Assembly: GCF_002220775.1 (NCBI RefSeq)
Contig: NZ_CP019685.1
Span: forward strand, 930,001 to 994,000
Direction of reading: 5' to 3'
Length of the DNA: 64,000 nt
DNA from: Campylobacter sputorum
Lineage (GTDB): Bacteria; Campylobacterota; Campylobacteria; Campylobacterales; Campylobacteraceae
Below, piece by piece: positions 37,292 to 47,261 of this stretch (positions are counted from its first letter, which is position 1; every line of letters starts with the position of its first letter). The notes beneath the pieces are model-generated. The model was not told where the DNA came from, did no database searches, and saw only the letters and a program-made list of their open reading frames with translations. Position numbers and translations under genes: made by a program.

Positions 37292-37878
37292 TCAGCACCT
37301 AAAATAGTTAATATTTAATAAACATTTTATCTTTTATGCTATTAAAAATAACTTAATATGTATAATAATAATCATTTATTTTATATAAAGTTTAATTGTG
37401 AACTCACTAATAAAATTTAGTCTATAGATATTTGAAATTTATTGCTTTATAAATTAACTAATAAATCAAATCGAAATAATAACTATGCTAAATAACAAAA
37501 AGTATGAAATATATAATACACAAAGTCTCATAAATATTTTTTATTTTAATAACAAAAATTGGCTTTGTTATTTAAAATAAATAAATGATTTCAAATCAAA
37601 TACTAAATTTGAGTAGTTTTATCAAATTTAGTATTAAAAAATACTATTAAAAAAATAATTATTTTATATTTTTATTTAATATAAATTCACTTTTATATAT
37701 TTTAATATTTATTATTTTTATAAAATATCAAAGTTTATATTTTATAAATTTAATTCATTAAGATTATAATAAGTAAATTTTATAATAATGCCAAATTTAC
37801 TTGTTTAAAAACTTGGCATTATTTATTTAGAGTTATAATTATTTTAATTAATCTTGGTTTTAAAAATTACAAAAAACA
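37292..37878. other. Long AT-rich gap between cdiB and the porin gene
   Basis: About 590 bases with no convincing ORF. It should hold the cdiB promoter near 37300-37340 (TATAATAATAATCATT-like sequence, no clear call) and the porin terminator at 37784-37823. No tRNA or att-like repeat was found, so the right border of the CDI locus is undefined. Confidence 0.5.
37784..37823 (-). terminator. Stem-loop downstream of the porin gene
   Basis: AATAATGCCAA (37784-37794) pairs perfectly with TTGGCATTATT (37813-37823) across an 18-base AT-rich loop. It lies 56 bases past the porin stop. The following tract on the minus strand is A/T-rich rather than a clean T run, so intrinsic termination is probable but not certain. 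Confidence 0.6.
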
Positions 37879-39198
37879 TTAAAGCACATCAAATTTGTAA
37901 GATAATTTTATCCAAATTTCATCTTGCTCTGTAGTTTTTGCATCACTTTTGTTCGGGTCTTTTTCTAATTCAGAATAAAATACAGCAGCACTTAAACCTT
38001 TAACTTGTTTTACAGCGTAATTTACAACAGTAGCCCAACCTTTTATATCAACATCTTTGTTTGTTTTATTATTTTTACTATCTTGTTCGCCATTTACATA
38101 GTGAAATGCAGCTTTAAGACCATTTAAGCCAACTTGAGCAAAATTATACTCAAATAAAATCTTGTGCACATCCATACCTGCTTGATTAGTATAAACAAAA
38201 GGTCCTCTTATAGGAAGTGATGTATAAGTATTGCCGCCAAGTCCAACACTTATAATCGCAGAATCTTTGTCGCTAACAGTTGTATATGCATAGTACAAAC
38301 TAAATCCATATAAATCCTTAAATCCAGCTCTAAGTCCTAACATATCGCCATCAAATCTCTCTTTATCAAACTCACCATCTACCCTTGAGCCATTATACCT
38401 AGCGTCAAAAACTAATTTAAGCATATCCAATGGAACTATGTAATTCAATTCTCCAAAAAATAAATTTACATCTCCATTACCATTACCAGAAGCAACATTT
38501 GTTATACGAGCATATGATCCTGTAAATGTTGCTTCTTGAATAGATTTATTTATGGCAGCTATAGTAAAAATATTATCAAATTCTCTTGAATATGGACCAA
38601 CTCCTCCAAGAACTACTCTATCTTTAAATACAGGTGCTCTACCATCTTTATCGCCATCTGTTGACATAACAGCATTTGTTCTACCTTGAAATTTATAAAA
38701 CCAACCAGCTTGAATCTGTGTATCTGGTAAATTATTATTATATACACTAACACCCTCAAACGCTTCTTTAAAAGCACGAGTATAGTTTCCACTAACAAGT
38801 GGCATATTTACATACTGACGACCAAATTTGACATCTGTTTTATCAAAAGCATATCCCAAATACGCCTCAGATAAAACAAATCCTGTAGCCCACCACTCTG
38901 CTCTCTTCATTTGTTTTGAATTTTGATCATCATCAAAAGGCGATGCATTGCCCTGCCCTGTTAAGCCGATCCTAAAACCATAAAGAGGATCTGTTACATA
39001 CGACATTTCTATGCCGGTTGTAAGCATATTTTCATTATTATAAGGACTTCCATCATTTGTCTGATCTACATATGCAGCTTTTAACTCTGTTTTTAACTTT
39101 CCATTTACAAGGGCTTCTTCGAGATTCTCAGCAGCATTTAGAATACCAAATGAGCATAATGCCAAACAAACACCCAAACTTAGGTTGATATTTTTCAT
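37879..39198 (-). CDS. OprD-like outer-membrane porin
   Basis: A 439-aa outer-membrane beta-barrel. The signal peptide is MKNINLSLGVCLALCSFGILNA, and the mature part shows alternating amphipathic strands and ends in LSYKFDVL. VKFGRQYVNMPLVSGNYTR and KEAFEGVSVYNN closely follow the OprD-family pattern (GRQ..dTPL..gN..R, ntFEG). I start at ATG 39198 because GGAGATAA immediately upstream is the ribosome site; an in-frame ATG 12 bases earlier overlaps it. It is a single-gene unit with promoter at 39231-39236 and stem-loop at 37784-37823. Transported solute unknown, probably small peptides, amino acids or anions. Confidence 0.85.
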   Translation of the reverse strand: MKNINLSLGVCLALCSFGILNAAENLEEALVNGKLKTELKAAYVDQTNDGSPYNNENMLTTGIEMSYVTDPLYGFRIGLTGQGNASPFDDDQNSKQMKRAEWWATGFVLSEAYLGYAFDKTDVKFGRQYVNMPLVSGNYTRAFKEAFEGVSVYNNNLPDTQIQAGWFYKFQGRTNAVMSTDGDKDGRAPVFKDRVVLGGVGPYSREFDNIFTIAAINKSIQEATFTGSYARITNVASGNGNGDVNLFFGELNYIVPLDMLKLVFDARYNGSRVDGEFDKERFDGDMLGLRAGFKDLYGFSLYYAYTTVSDKDSAIISVGLGGNTYTSLPIRGPFVYTNQAGMDVHKILFEYNFAQVGLNGLKAAFHYVNGEQDSKNNKTNKDVDIKGWATVVNYAVKQVKGLSAAVFYSELEKDPNKSDAKTTEQDEIWIKLSYKFDVL

Positions 39199-39230
39199 AT
39201 TTATCTCCATTTATATAAAATTTATACTTT

Positions 39231-39236
39231 ATTATA
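39231..39236 (-). promoter_or_regulatory. Extended -10 promoter of the porin gene
   Basis: On the minus strand TGTATAAT gives a consensus TATAAT with the extended TG, placing the start of transcription near 39224 and a leader of about 26 bases. The rest of the 39237-39634 gap between the divergent porin and Na/Pi genes is AT-rich and holds no other feature I can support. Confidence 0.65.
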
Positions 39237-39634
39237 CAAAAATTAAACTTAAAAATATTTTTCTGAAATAAATTATTAAGATTAAATACAAATTTTTATA
39301 CAAAAATGTATTTTTTATGGTATAAAATAGAGCTTTTAAAGTTTAAGTTTAAAACTTAATAATGACATTTTAATATATCTATTTAAAATTTAAAATAACC
39401 ACTTTTTGTATAAAACCTATTTGCATAAAAAGATAATTAATGCGATTTTAATATCTTACAAAATTATTGAGCTTATAATAGTAATCTTTCATCACTAAAT
39501 TTTGTGTTTTTATATTTAAAATAAGTACTTTTATATATTTTCAAAATTATGAATAAAGTTTTATATATAGTTTAAATTTATTTTAAGCAAATTTTAAATA
39601 ACTAATATTAAAATTCACACCAAAAGGATAAAAT

Positions 39635-41416
39635 ATGATAAAGAAATTTTTTAATTATTCTGTATTAGTAGTGTTTTTTATGCTAATTTTTAATAATAAA
39701 AATTTCCTTACTATCTGTTTTGGAATATGTCTATTTTTATACTCTCTTGAAGTTTTATCAAACAGCTTTAAGATGATAACTGGTAGTTGGCTCGAAATTT
39801 TTCTTAAGAAAGCCACAAAAAACAATACCACAAGCTTTCTTTTTGGACTTATTAGCACGGCAATAATGCAATCAAGCGGTCTTGTTACTGTTCTTTGCAT
39901 TTCATTTTTAAGCGCAGAGCTTATAACACTTCTTTCTGGACTTTTTGTAATATTTGGGACAAACATTGGTACAACTACTGGTGCTTGGCTAATTGCAGGG
40001 ATAGGACTTAAAATAGATATCGCAAACTATGCAATGCCAATTGTTATATTTGGCGTAATTTTTACCATAATGCGTGAAAATGCCATAAAAGGAATTGGTT
40101 TTTTCTTAATTAGTATTGGTCTTATCTTAATAGCTATTATGTATATGAAAAGTGGATTTGAAAGCACAAAAGAGAATATAGACTTGGCAAAATATTCAAT
40201 TGAGGGTCTTAAAGGCGTAATTATTTATGTCATAGTTGGCACACTTATAACAGCTCTTATGCAAAGCTCACACGCAACACTTATGCTAACACTTGCCGCA
40301 CTTGCAAATAACCAAATAGTCTATGAAAATGCATTAGCTATAGCAATTGGCTCAAATGTTGGTAGCACCATAATGGCGGTAATTGGCTCACTAAACGCAA
40401 ATACAAATGGTAAGCGTCTTATGTTAGGTCATGTCATTGTAAATATTGTTGTTGCAATTATAGCAATAATACTTTTTAATCCTTTTGTTAATATCGTAGA
40501 TATTAGTTCTAAATTTTTTGGTATCAAAAACAATGATTATATGCTTAAACTCTCGCTTTTTCACACATATTTCAACTTTATTATTATGATAATTTTTGCT
40601 CCATTTGCAAAGCATTTTGTAAATTTACTTGAAAAACTCGTCAAACAAAAAGACTATCATAGAAATCAAATAGATAAAGCTATATATTTAAATCAAGACG
40701 CCTTAACATCTATTGAGAGTTCAAAAAAACTTATAAATAAAGAGATTAGACATCTTGTAAAAAACACATACACAATCCTTGCAAAAAGCATAAGCATATC
40801 ATCAAACGATATTAACAACAATCAACCAGACGAGATAATAAAACTTCGCCAAACACCAATCAAAATTGACTTTAAAGAACTTTACGCACAACGCTTTAAG
40901 CCAATTTATAATGAGATTATTGATTTTAGCACTAAAGCACAAAACTTTGATAAAACACAGAAATTTAGTGAATATTTTATGACTATTAGAAAAATATGCT
41001 TATACCTTGCTAATACACTTAAAAATATGGAATTAATACATAAAAATATATATTATTTTATAAACCACGATAATGAATTTATCAAGTTAAAATACGACTT
41101 ACTAAGACTAAATTTAACAAAAACACTAAAACTAACAAATGAAATTTTACTTAACGATAGTTTAGATGAGGCAAAAGAACATTTAATAACATTAAAATCA
41201 CTTAAAAAATCATGCAACGATAATTCATTTGATGCTATAAATAATCTTTTAAATAATGAGAAAATAACCTCATCTATGGCAACTTCTCTAATGAACGATA
41301 GCTCGATAGCGTGGGATATAACAAAAGATTTTATAAAAATTTCAAAACTTATTTTACTAAATCAAGGCAAATTTGACCAAACCGAAGTAACTAAAATGCT
41401 AGATGAATTGAAATAA
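39635..41416 (+). CDS. Na/Pi-cotransporter family membrane protein with PhoU-like tail
   Basis: A 593-aa protein of the NptA/YjbB type. Eight or nine membrane segments occupy the first 330 residues, with the two inverted repeats of the family marked by AIMQSSGLVTVL and ALMQSSHATLML, plus GTNIGTTTGAW and GSNVGSTIMA. The remaining 260 residues are helical and lysine-rich, like the PhoU-type regulatory tail of these transporters. It probably moves phosphate with sodium; export is proposed for bacterial relatives. AAAGGATAAA before the ATG is the ribosome site. It is transcribed alone, divergent from the porin and convergent with the M16 protease. Confidence 0.88.
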   Translation: MIKKFFNYSVLVVFFMLIFNNKNFLTICFGICLFLYSLEVLSNSFKMITGSWLEIFLKKATKNNTTSFLFGLISTAIMQSSGLVTVLCISFLSAELITLLSGLFVIFGTNIGTTTGAWLIAGIGLKIDIANYAMPIVIFGVIFTIMRENAIKGIGFFLISIGLILIAIMYMKSGFESTKENIDLAKYSIEGLKGVIIYVIVGTLITALMQSSHATLMLTLAALANNQIVYENALAIAIGSNVGSTIMAVIGSLNANTNGKRLMLGHVIVNIVVAIIAIILFNPFVNIVDISSKFFGIKNNDYMLKLSLFHTYFNFIIMIIFAPFAKHFVNLLEKLVKQKDYHRNQIDKAIYLNQDALTSIESSKKLINKEIRHLVKNTYTILAKSISISSNDINNNQPDEIIKLRQTPIKIDFKELYAQRFKPIYNEIIDFSTKAQNFDKTQKFSEYFMTIRKICLYLANTLKNMELIHKNIYYFINHDNEFIKLKYDLLRLNLTKTLKLTNEILLNDSLDEAKEHLITLKSLKKSCNDNSFDAINNLLNNEKITSSMATSLMNDSSIAWDITKDFIKISKLILLNQGKFDQTEVTKMLDELK

Positions 41417-41521
41417 ATTCTTACAAAAATAAAATGGACTATTTTTATAAATAAATTAATATTTTCAAAATCATCTATCAAAAAATTTATATTTATACTA
41501 GATAAATATAAATTAAAACAA

Positions 41522-44257
41522 CTACTTTTTGGGAGAAAATATACCAATAAACATTTTATTTGTATCAAAAAGCTCGTTTAATGCAGTTTTGATATCTTGC
41601 AAAGTTACCGAGTTTATGATTTTAGCCATATCATCATAGTTTAAAATTTGTTCATCATTTATAACTGATTGATTTATATGGTTTATTAAAAATGAAGATT
41701 TGTGCATATTTTTTTGAAGTGATATAATGGCTGATTTTTTATAATTTTGCAAATACACCTCATCAACAAACTCTTTTTGATATTTATGTATAATGTCTTT
41801 AGATTTTTCTACTATAAGCTTAGCATTATTTGGCGATGAAGAGTAGTTGATAATGCCAATAGATCTAGCATATGGTAGTTTATTTAAATCATAAGCTGCA
41901 CTGATGGAGTAAACCTCGCTATTTTGTTCTCTTATGTTTTCTCTTAAAATATTGCTTAATATACTTGAAGCTGCATCAAAAATTACATCTTTTTGTGGGC
42001 TAAATTTGATATCACTATTTGTAAATTTAATCTGAACCAAACTTCTTTCATCATTAGATGAAAAATCCCCAAAAAAGCCATTTTTTATAGCCCTTATCCC
42101 ATCATCTTTAATATTTGTAACACTTGCTTTTGTATCCATTGATCCTATATATTTGTTTATAAGCTCTTCAAATTTACTCTCACTCATATCGCCACTTACT
42201 ATTAAGTTAAAATTATAAGGATTTGAGTAGTTAAATTTAATAAATTCTCTACCCTTATTTATATCAAATTTATTTATATCATCTGCGTCTAAGAAGCTCT
42301 TTTTTTCGTTATTGTTATAATATTTTTCATTATATTTTTTTAAAAATTTATACATAGGATTAGAATTATTTTTATTTAATGCATCTAATGATTTTATTTT
42401 AAATCTTTTAGCAAACTCATCACTAAGTTTTGGTGATTTTATATCCAAAACAAGCATTTTTAACATATTTTCAAAGTCATCTTTGGAACTCTCTCCCTTG
42501 TATCCTCTTGAAATTTCATTTATAAATTTATTCAAACTAAACATTTGACCTTTGGTTATAACATTTATCTCAAAATCGCTATATTTACCAACACCACTTC
42601 CATTTGATATATCTACGCTCATTGCAGGAAATTTAACACTATCAAGGTTGCTAAAACCACCTTTTGTGCTAAAAATATATGTCATTTTGTTTTTTTGCTT
42701 CTCATTTGGCTTATAATAAACATTTATGCCATTTTCAAAACTATATTTTATAACGCCGCTTTTATCAATCTTTTTATCTGTAAATTTAACACTTTTTAAC
42801 TCGCCAACATCCAAAGAATTTGGTAAATTTACAGCGAAATTAACTTCGATTGGTTTTATTTCTCTAATAGCTTTTATCTCTTTGTCGTCAAAATCAAACT
42901 TTTCTTTTGTTAAAAACTCAACCATTACGCCATTTTTTTCAACCATATCTTTAAATTTAAAATTTATTTCATCTAGCGTAATATCGTTTAAAAGTTCTTT
43001 TGTTAGCTCATAATCGTCTTTTGGAGAGAGAAAAATATCACCATTTTGAACGAAATTTAGTATATTCATCAAATACTCTTTTGAACTTTGTGTTTGACTT
43101 TTTTTAAATTTCATCTCATTTAATGATAAAAAATCACTCTTTGCCACTTCAAAATACGATTTATCAAAGCCATCTTTTTTAACTTTATTTATCAAAGAAA
43201 AAATATTTTTTATCCCGCCAATATAATCATTTGAAACAACTCTTTGAGTAAAAACATTTAGTGATTTTTGATCAAAAAGATTATAATCATAAAAATAAAT
43301 ATCGTTTGTTATCAAGCCTTTTTGTGCTAAATTTGAACTCATTTGTGAAAAAAGCTTTGTAAAATACCTTTTTATAAGATACTCTTTATAGCTATTTTTA
43401 TCTTTTATTACATTTGCTTTCCCTTCAAAATACACTCTTATACTCTCATTTGTAACTTCACTATCATGTGAGTTAAAAACTACAAATTTATCCCAAAAAC
43501 CTATACTTTTATCTACATTTGGAATTTCTTTAGTATTTTTAATATCTGAAAAATTTTCACTTATAAGTTTTTTTACCTCATCAACATCAAAATCCCCAAC
43601 TACTATCAAACTCATAAGCTTTGGCTGGTAATTTCTAGTATAAAACTCTCGCATAATTTCAGGAGTTGCACTTTTTACAATATCCATTTTTCCTATAGGA
43701 AGCCTGTTTAAATATATGCTATCTTTATAAATATAAGGCATACTTTGTTTGAAAATACGCTCAGAGCTATCTTTTCTCATTCTATCTTCTTCTATAATGA
43801 TACCTTTTTCTTTTTGAAGTTCATCTTCGTTAAAAAGTGCATAATGAGCCATATTTTCTAGCACTTTAAAACCGCTTTGTAAATTTTGTTTTGATGAATT
43901 TATCTCTAACTTATAAAAGGTATTATCAAAACTTGTTGCAGCATTTAAATCTGCACCAAATTTAACACCAAGTTTCTCAAGCTCACTAATAAGACTATTT
44001 TTATCAAAATCCTTTGTTCCATTAAACACCATATGTTCCACAAAGTGTGCAAGACCTTGCTCGTTTTCTTTTTCATTTATAGACCCTGCTGCGACATTTA
44101 GATAAATAAGAGCTGAATTTTGCGGGGTTTTGTTCTGTTTTATATAGTAAGTAAGACCATTTTTAAGCTTACCAACTATCACAGAACTATCATTTTTTAA
44201 CTCATTAGAAAAAATCAAACTAAAAGAAAGCATTACAAACATAAAAAATCTAATCAT
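41522..44257 (-). CDS. M16 family zinc metalloprotease (PqqL-like, 911 aa)
   Basis: A secreted or periplasmic insulinase-type peptidase. The signal peptide is MIRFFMFVMLSFSLIFSNE. The inverted zinc motif HFVEH is at residues 71-75, and the distal Glu lies in EKGIIIEEDR (E157, seven residues after E150), as the family requires. The N-terminal active domain is followed by inactive M16-type repeats (NYQPKLMSLIVVGDFD, then NPYNFNLIVSGDMSESKFEE in the second half), giving the usual duplicated clamshell of about 900 aa. It is likely to degrade peptides in the periplasm. It appears to be transcribed alone, converging with the Na/Pi gene. Confidence 0.9.
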   Translation of the reverse strand: MIRFFMFVMLSFSLIFSNELKNDSSVIVGKLKNGLTYYIKQNKTPQNSALIYLNVAAGSINEKENEQGLAHFVEHMVFNGTKDFDKNSLISELEKLGVKFGADLNAATSFDNTFYKLEINSSKQNLQSGFKVLENMAHYALFNEDELQKEKGIIIEEDRMRKDSSERIFKQSMPYIYKDSIYLNRLPIGKMDIVKSATPEIMREFYTRNYQPKLMSLIVVGDFDVDEVKKLISENFSDIKNTKEIPNVDKSIGFWDKFVVFNSHDSEVTNESIRVYFEGKANVIKDKNSYKEYLIKRYFTKLFSQMSSNLAQKGLITNDIYFYDYNLFDQKSLNVFTQRVVSNDYIGGIKNIFSLINKVKKDGFDKSYFEVAKSDFLSLNEMKFKKSQTQSSKEYLMNILNFVQNGDIFLSPKDDYELTKELLNDITLDEINFKFKDMVEKNGVMVEFLTKEKFDFDDKEIKAIREIKPIEVNFAVNLPNSLDVGELKSVKFTDKKIDKSGVIKYSFENGINVYYKPNEKQKNKMTYIFSTKGGFSNLDSVKFPAMSVDISNGSGVGKYSDFEINVITKGQMFSLNKFINEISRGYKGESSKDDFENMLKMLVLDIKSPKLSDEFAKRFKIKSLDALNKNNSNPMYKFLKKYNEKYYNNNEKKSFLDADDINKFDINKGREFIKFNYSNPYNFNLIVSGDMSESKFEELINKYIGSMDTKASVTNIKDDGIRAIKNGFFGDFSSNDERSLVQIKFTNSDIKFSPQKDVIFDAASSILSNILRENIREQNSEVYSISAAYDLNKLPYARSIGIINYSSSPNNAKLIVEKSKDIIHKYQKEFVDEVYLQNYKKSAIISLQKNMHKSSFLINHINQSVINDEQILNYDDMAKIINSVTLQDIKTALNELFDTNKMFIGIFSPKK

Positions 44258-44336
44258 CTCTAACCTTTTTTATTTTGATTATATATCTAGATTTTCTATA
44301 AAAAATAAATAAATTTATAAAAAATAATAATTAAAT

Positions 44337-45503
44337 TTAGCCGTTTTTGAAAAACCCTCTTAAATTATCTAGTATAAAATCCCATTTTCTCTCTATTAAA
44401 ATTTTCATTATATGACCAAAATACCCACTTACTTTAAAGCCCAAAACCTCTCCAAGTGCATAATCATTGCCTATAGAACAAACACTTCCAAGAGATTTAA
44501 AACTAAATTTCTCAATATCTTTTTCACCATTTAATTTAGCTTGGATATTGTTAGCTACATATTTCCCCATTTTAAGGCTTATTTGTGCACTTTGTATATG
44601 AGGTTTAGAGTTTTCTAAAATAAAAGCAGAACTATCACCTATGGCATAAACATTTTTTTCAAAACCTATAGGATTAAGAAACTCATCTACTTCTATTCTT
44701 GATCTAATCTGTTTAAAACCCAAATTTTTAATCAAATCATTTCCCTTAGTTCCAGCAGTCCATATAATCGTATTTGCCTTAATCTCTCCTAAATTTTCTA
44801 CAACTATACTATCGTTTGAAACAGATAATATTTTTGAATTTAAATATACTTTTACACCCATACGCTCAAGTTTTCTTTTTGCCATATCTCTAAGTTTTTC
44901 ATCATAAATTGGCAGTATGTAAGGAAGCGCTTCAATAATGAGTATGTTAAGTTCATTTTCATCTATATTTATTTTTTTTGCATATTTTTTAAGCTCATTT
45001 GACAAAGAGCCAGCAAGCTCAACGCCACTTAATCCAGCACCACAAATTATAAAACTTAAATCTTTTTTATCGTTTGTAAATTTATAATTATCAAGTTTTT
45101 GATATATATCCTTTTTAATATCCAAAGAATCTTCATAGTTACTTAAAGAGTGAAGTTTTTTTACGCCTTGTATACCAAAATCTTCTATGCTATAACCAAG
45201 TGCTATAACTAGATAATCAAACTCATACTCGCCATTTTTTGTTTTAACCTTATCTTTTTTGATGTCAACTACACTATCTACAACCAAATTTATCTTCTCA
45301 TCAATTACATCTTTTAAATTATAAATCGCTCTAGTATCGCATTCTCCACTTGCAACTTTATGTAAAAGTGCACTATGATAATGATATGAATTTGTATTTA
45401 TTAGCGTTATTTCACAATTGTTAATACTTTTAGCTGTCAAATTTTTTAAAAAAGATAGCCCAGCATACCCAGCACCCAAAACTAAAATTTTATTTTTATA
45501 CAC
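44337..45503 (-). CDS. ndh: Type II NADH dehydrogenase-like FAD oxidoreductase
   Basis: A 388-aa single-subunit flavoprotein. The FAD-binding motif is ILVLGAGYAGLSFLKNL at the N terminus. The second dinucleotide fold is FIICGAGLSGVELAGSL, with the E typical of NADH binding downstream (LIIEALPYILP). VYAIGDSSAF near residue 292 is the second FAD contact, and the C-terminal part (GYFGHIMKILIERKWDFILD) looks like an amphipathic membrane anchor. It would pass electrons from NADH to quinone at the inner membrane without pumping. GTG 45503 is preferred to TTG 45506 because AAAGGAG is then spaced seven bases upstream. Divergent from murC. Confidence 0.82.
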   Translation of the reverse strand: MYKNKILVLGAGYAGLSFLKNLTAKSINNCEITLINTNSYHYHSALLHKVASGECDTRAIYNLKDVIDEKINLVVDSVVDIKKDKVKTKNGEYEFDYLVIALGYSIEDFGIQGVKKLHSLSNYEDSLDIKKDIYQKLDNYKFTNDKKDLSFIICGAGLSGVELAGSLSNELKKYAKKINIDENELNILIIEALPYILPIYDEKLRDMAKRKLERMGVKVYLNSKILSVSNDSIVVENLGEIKANTIIWTAGTKGNDLIKNLGFKQIRSRIEVDEFLNPIGFEKNVYAIGDSSAFILENSKPHIQSAQISLKMGKYVANNIQAKLNGEKDIEKFSFKSLGSVCSIGNDYALGEVLGFKVSGYFGHIMKILIERKWDFILDNLRGFFKNG

Positions 45504-45531
45504 CAAAAAACTCCTTTATAATGATAAGTAG

Positions 45532-45537
45532 ATTATA
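45532..45537 (-). promoter_or_regulatory. Extended -10 promoter of the NADH dehydrogenase gene
   Basis: The minus strand reads TGATATAAT, a consensus -10 with extended TG, about 30 bases before the start codon. Confidence 0.6.
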
Positions 45538-45578
45538 TCACACTAAATTTAAAGATAAAACATTAAGTCATTTTTGGT

Positions 45579-45584
45579 TACAAT
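45579..45584 (+). promoter_or_regulatory. Putative -10 promoter of murC
   Basis: TACAAT in TTGGTTACAATTATTG lies about 29 bases before ATG 45613, within the divergent ndh-murC gap. Confidence 0.45.
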
Positions 45585-45612
45585 TATTGCCAAAAAAGTT
45601 TTAGGAAATTTT

Positions 45613-46920
45613 ATGCAAAAAGTTCATTTTATAGGCATAGGCGGTATTGGAATTTCTGCAATTGCTAGATTTTTAAAAGAAAAAAATTTTATAATAAGTG
45701 GTTCAGATATAAAAGAAACACAAACTATAATAGATTTAAGAAACGAAGGAATTCGCGTTATAACGCCCCATAGTGCTGATATCATACAAGATCAAGATTT
45801 AGTAGTTTATTCAGCTGCCATAAAACCTGAAAATACAGAACTAATTGCAGCCAAAGAAAAAGGTATAAAATGTTTATCAAGAAAAGAGATATTGCCATTT
45901 ATACTAAATGATAAAAGAGTTTTTTCGGTTGCTGGAGCACATGGCAAAAGCACAACTTCTTCCATGCTTGCTAGTTTAGTTGAAGGTTCTGTTATAATTG
46001 GAGCTATATCAAAGCAATTTGGCTCAAATATGAAATATTTTGAAAGCGAAAATGTCATTTTTGAAGCAGACGAAAGTGATAGTAGCTTTTTAAACTCAAA
46101 TCCATATCTAGCAGTTGTAACAAACGCTGAGCCAGAACATATGGAACATTATGATTATGATTTAGATAAATTTTACGCTGCTTATACAGGCTTTTTGCAA
46201 AGAGCAAAAGTTAGAGTAATAAACGCTGAAGATGAGTTTTTATCTACACTAAAAATGGATTGCATAAAACTATACCCAAGTAAAGATATAACGGATTTAA
46301 AAATGGTTTTAAGAAACTATGAACCTTATATGAGTTTTAATCTTAAAAATTTAGGCACATTTGAAGTTTTTGGCATAGGAGAACATATCGCCATAGATGC
46401 ATCTCTTGCTATACTTGCGGCAAATTGCGAAGTTGGTCTTGAAAGCATAAGAGAAAATTTAGCTAAATATAAAGGCATAAAAAAGCGTTTTGATATACTA
46501 AAAGCTAGTAAAGACTTTATTTTAATAGACGATTATGGTCATCATCCAACTGAGATAAAAGCAACTCTAAAAAGTGCAAAAGAGTATGCTAATATGCTAG
46601 GAATATCAAAAACAACAGTTATTTGGCAACCGCATCGCTTTACAAGATTAAAAGCAAATTTACAAAGCTTTAAAACATGCTTTGAAGGAGTAGATGATAT
46701 CGTAATACTTCCTGTTTATTCAGGCGGTGAAGCCGATAATGGTATAAATTTAAAAAAAGAATTTAAAGAATTAAGACCAAATTTCGCAAAAAGAGTTTTT
46801 AATGAGGATGGAGCTATCACTTTTAATGATGAATTTGATGTAAAACACCGCATAGATGAAGGTTTGATAATAGGCTTTGGGGCTGGAGACATAACTTACC
46901 AATTAAGAGGAGAAATATGA
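45613..46920 (+). CDS. murC: UDP-N-acetylmuramate--L-alanine ligase
   Basis: Adds L-alanine to UDP-MurNAc, the first step of peptidoglycan stem-peptide synthesis, in the cytoplasm. The N-terminal Rossmann motif is VHFIGIGGIGISAIARFL, the ATP-binding loop is AGAHGKSTTSSML, then come EADESDSSF and the DDYGHHPTEIKATL and WQPHRFTR blocks conserved in Mur ligases. ATG 45613 gives 435 aa, matching the family, and has AGGA upstream; the TTG at 45574 would overlap the promoter. It overlaps the next gene by 4 bases (ATGA). The murC / small membrane gene / mutS2 order is one I recall from Campylobacter jejuni. Confidence 0.96.
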   Translation: MQKVHFIGIGGIGISAIARFLKEKNFIISGSDIKETQTIIDLRNEGIRVITPHSADIIQDQDLVVYSAAIKPENTELIAAKEKGIKCLSRKEILPFILNDKRVFSVAGAHGKSTTSSMLASLVEGSVIIGAISKQFGSNMKYFESENVIFEADESDSSFLNSNPYLAVVTNAEPEHMEHYDYDLDKFYAAYTGFLQRAKVRVINAEDEFLSTLKMDCIKLYPSKDITDLKMVLRNYEPYMSFNLKNLGTFEVFGIGEHIAIDASLAILAANCEVGLESIRENLAKYKGIKKRFDILKASKDFILIDDYGHHPTEIKATLKSAKEYANMLGISKTTVIWQPHRFTRLKANLQSFKTCFEGVDDIVILPVYSGGEADNGINLKKEFKELRPNFAKRVFNEDGAITFNDEFDVKHRIDEGLIIGFGAGDITYQLRGEI

Positions 46921-47261
46921 GATTTATCTTAGTTTTAATTATTATAGTAGTTGCCATAGTTATTTATAGCATAAATGACGAAAAACTTAGCAAAAAATCA
47001 AAACTTATCTCAACGTTAGTTGTATTTTTTATCTGCATTTGTATATTTATATATGAGAGCAAAATTTCATCTATTAGTAAGCAAAAAATAACTTTAGTTA
47101 CACAATTTAACCAAGGCAAAATTTTAAAATGTGGAATTTATGATGTAAATAAAAGTGGTTTTAACTACGAGTTTGGAACTTCAACATTCATACCAAAAAA
47201 TGAATTTGTAAATTTAAAAGGTGTGATTATAAATATCAAGGATTGCAAAATAGATGAATGA
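46917..47261 (+). CDS. Small membrane protein between murC and mutS2
   Basis: A 114-aa protein with two N-terminal membrane segments (FILVLIIIVVAIVIYSI and KLISTLVVFFICICIFIYES) and a beta-rich exposed part (QFNQGKILKCGIYDVNKSGF). Its start overlaps the murC stop and its end overlaps the mutS2 start by 8 bases, so the three are translated in series. No named family is known to me; the same position is occupied by a small membrane gene in other campylobacters. Confidence 0.82.
   Translation: MRFILVLIIIVVAIVIYSINDEKLSKKSKLISTLVVFFICICIFIYESKISSISKQKITLVTQFNQGKILKCGIYDVNKSGFNYEFGTSTFIPKNEFVNLKGVIINIKDCKIDE

Noticed and set aside
38613-38798. Small open frame inside the porin gene and similar ones inside other core genes
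   Set aside because: They are out-of-frame shadows of well-supported genes without start signals.
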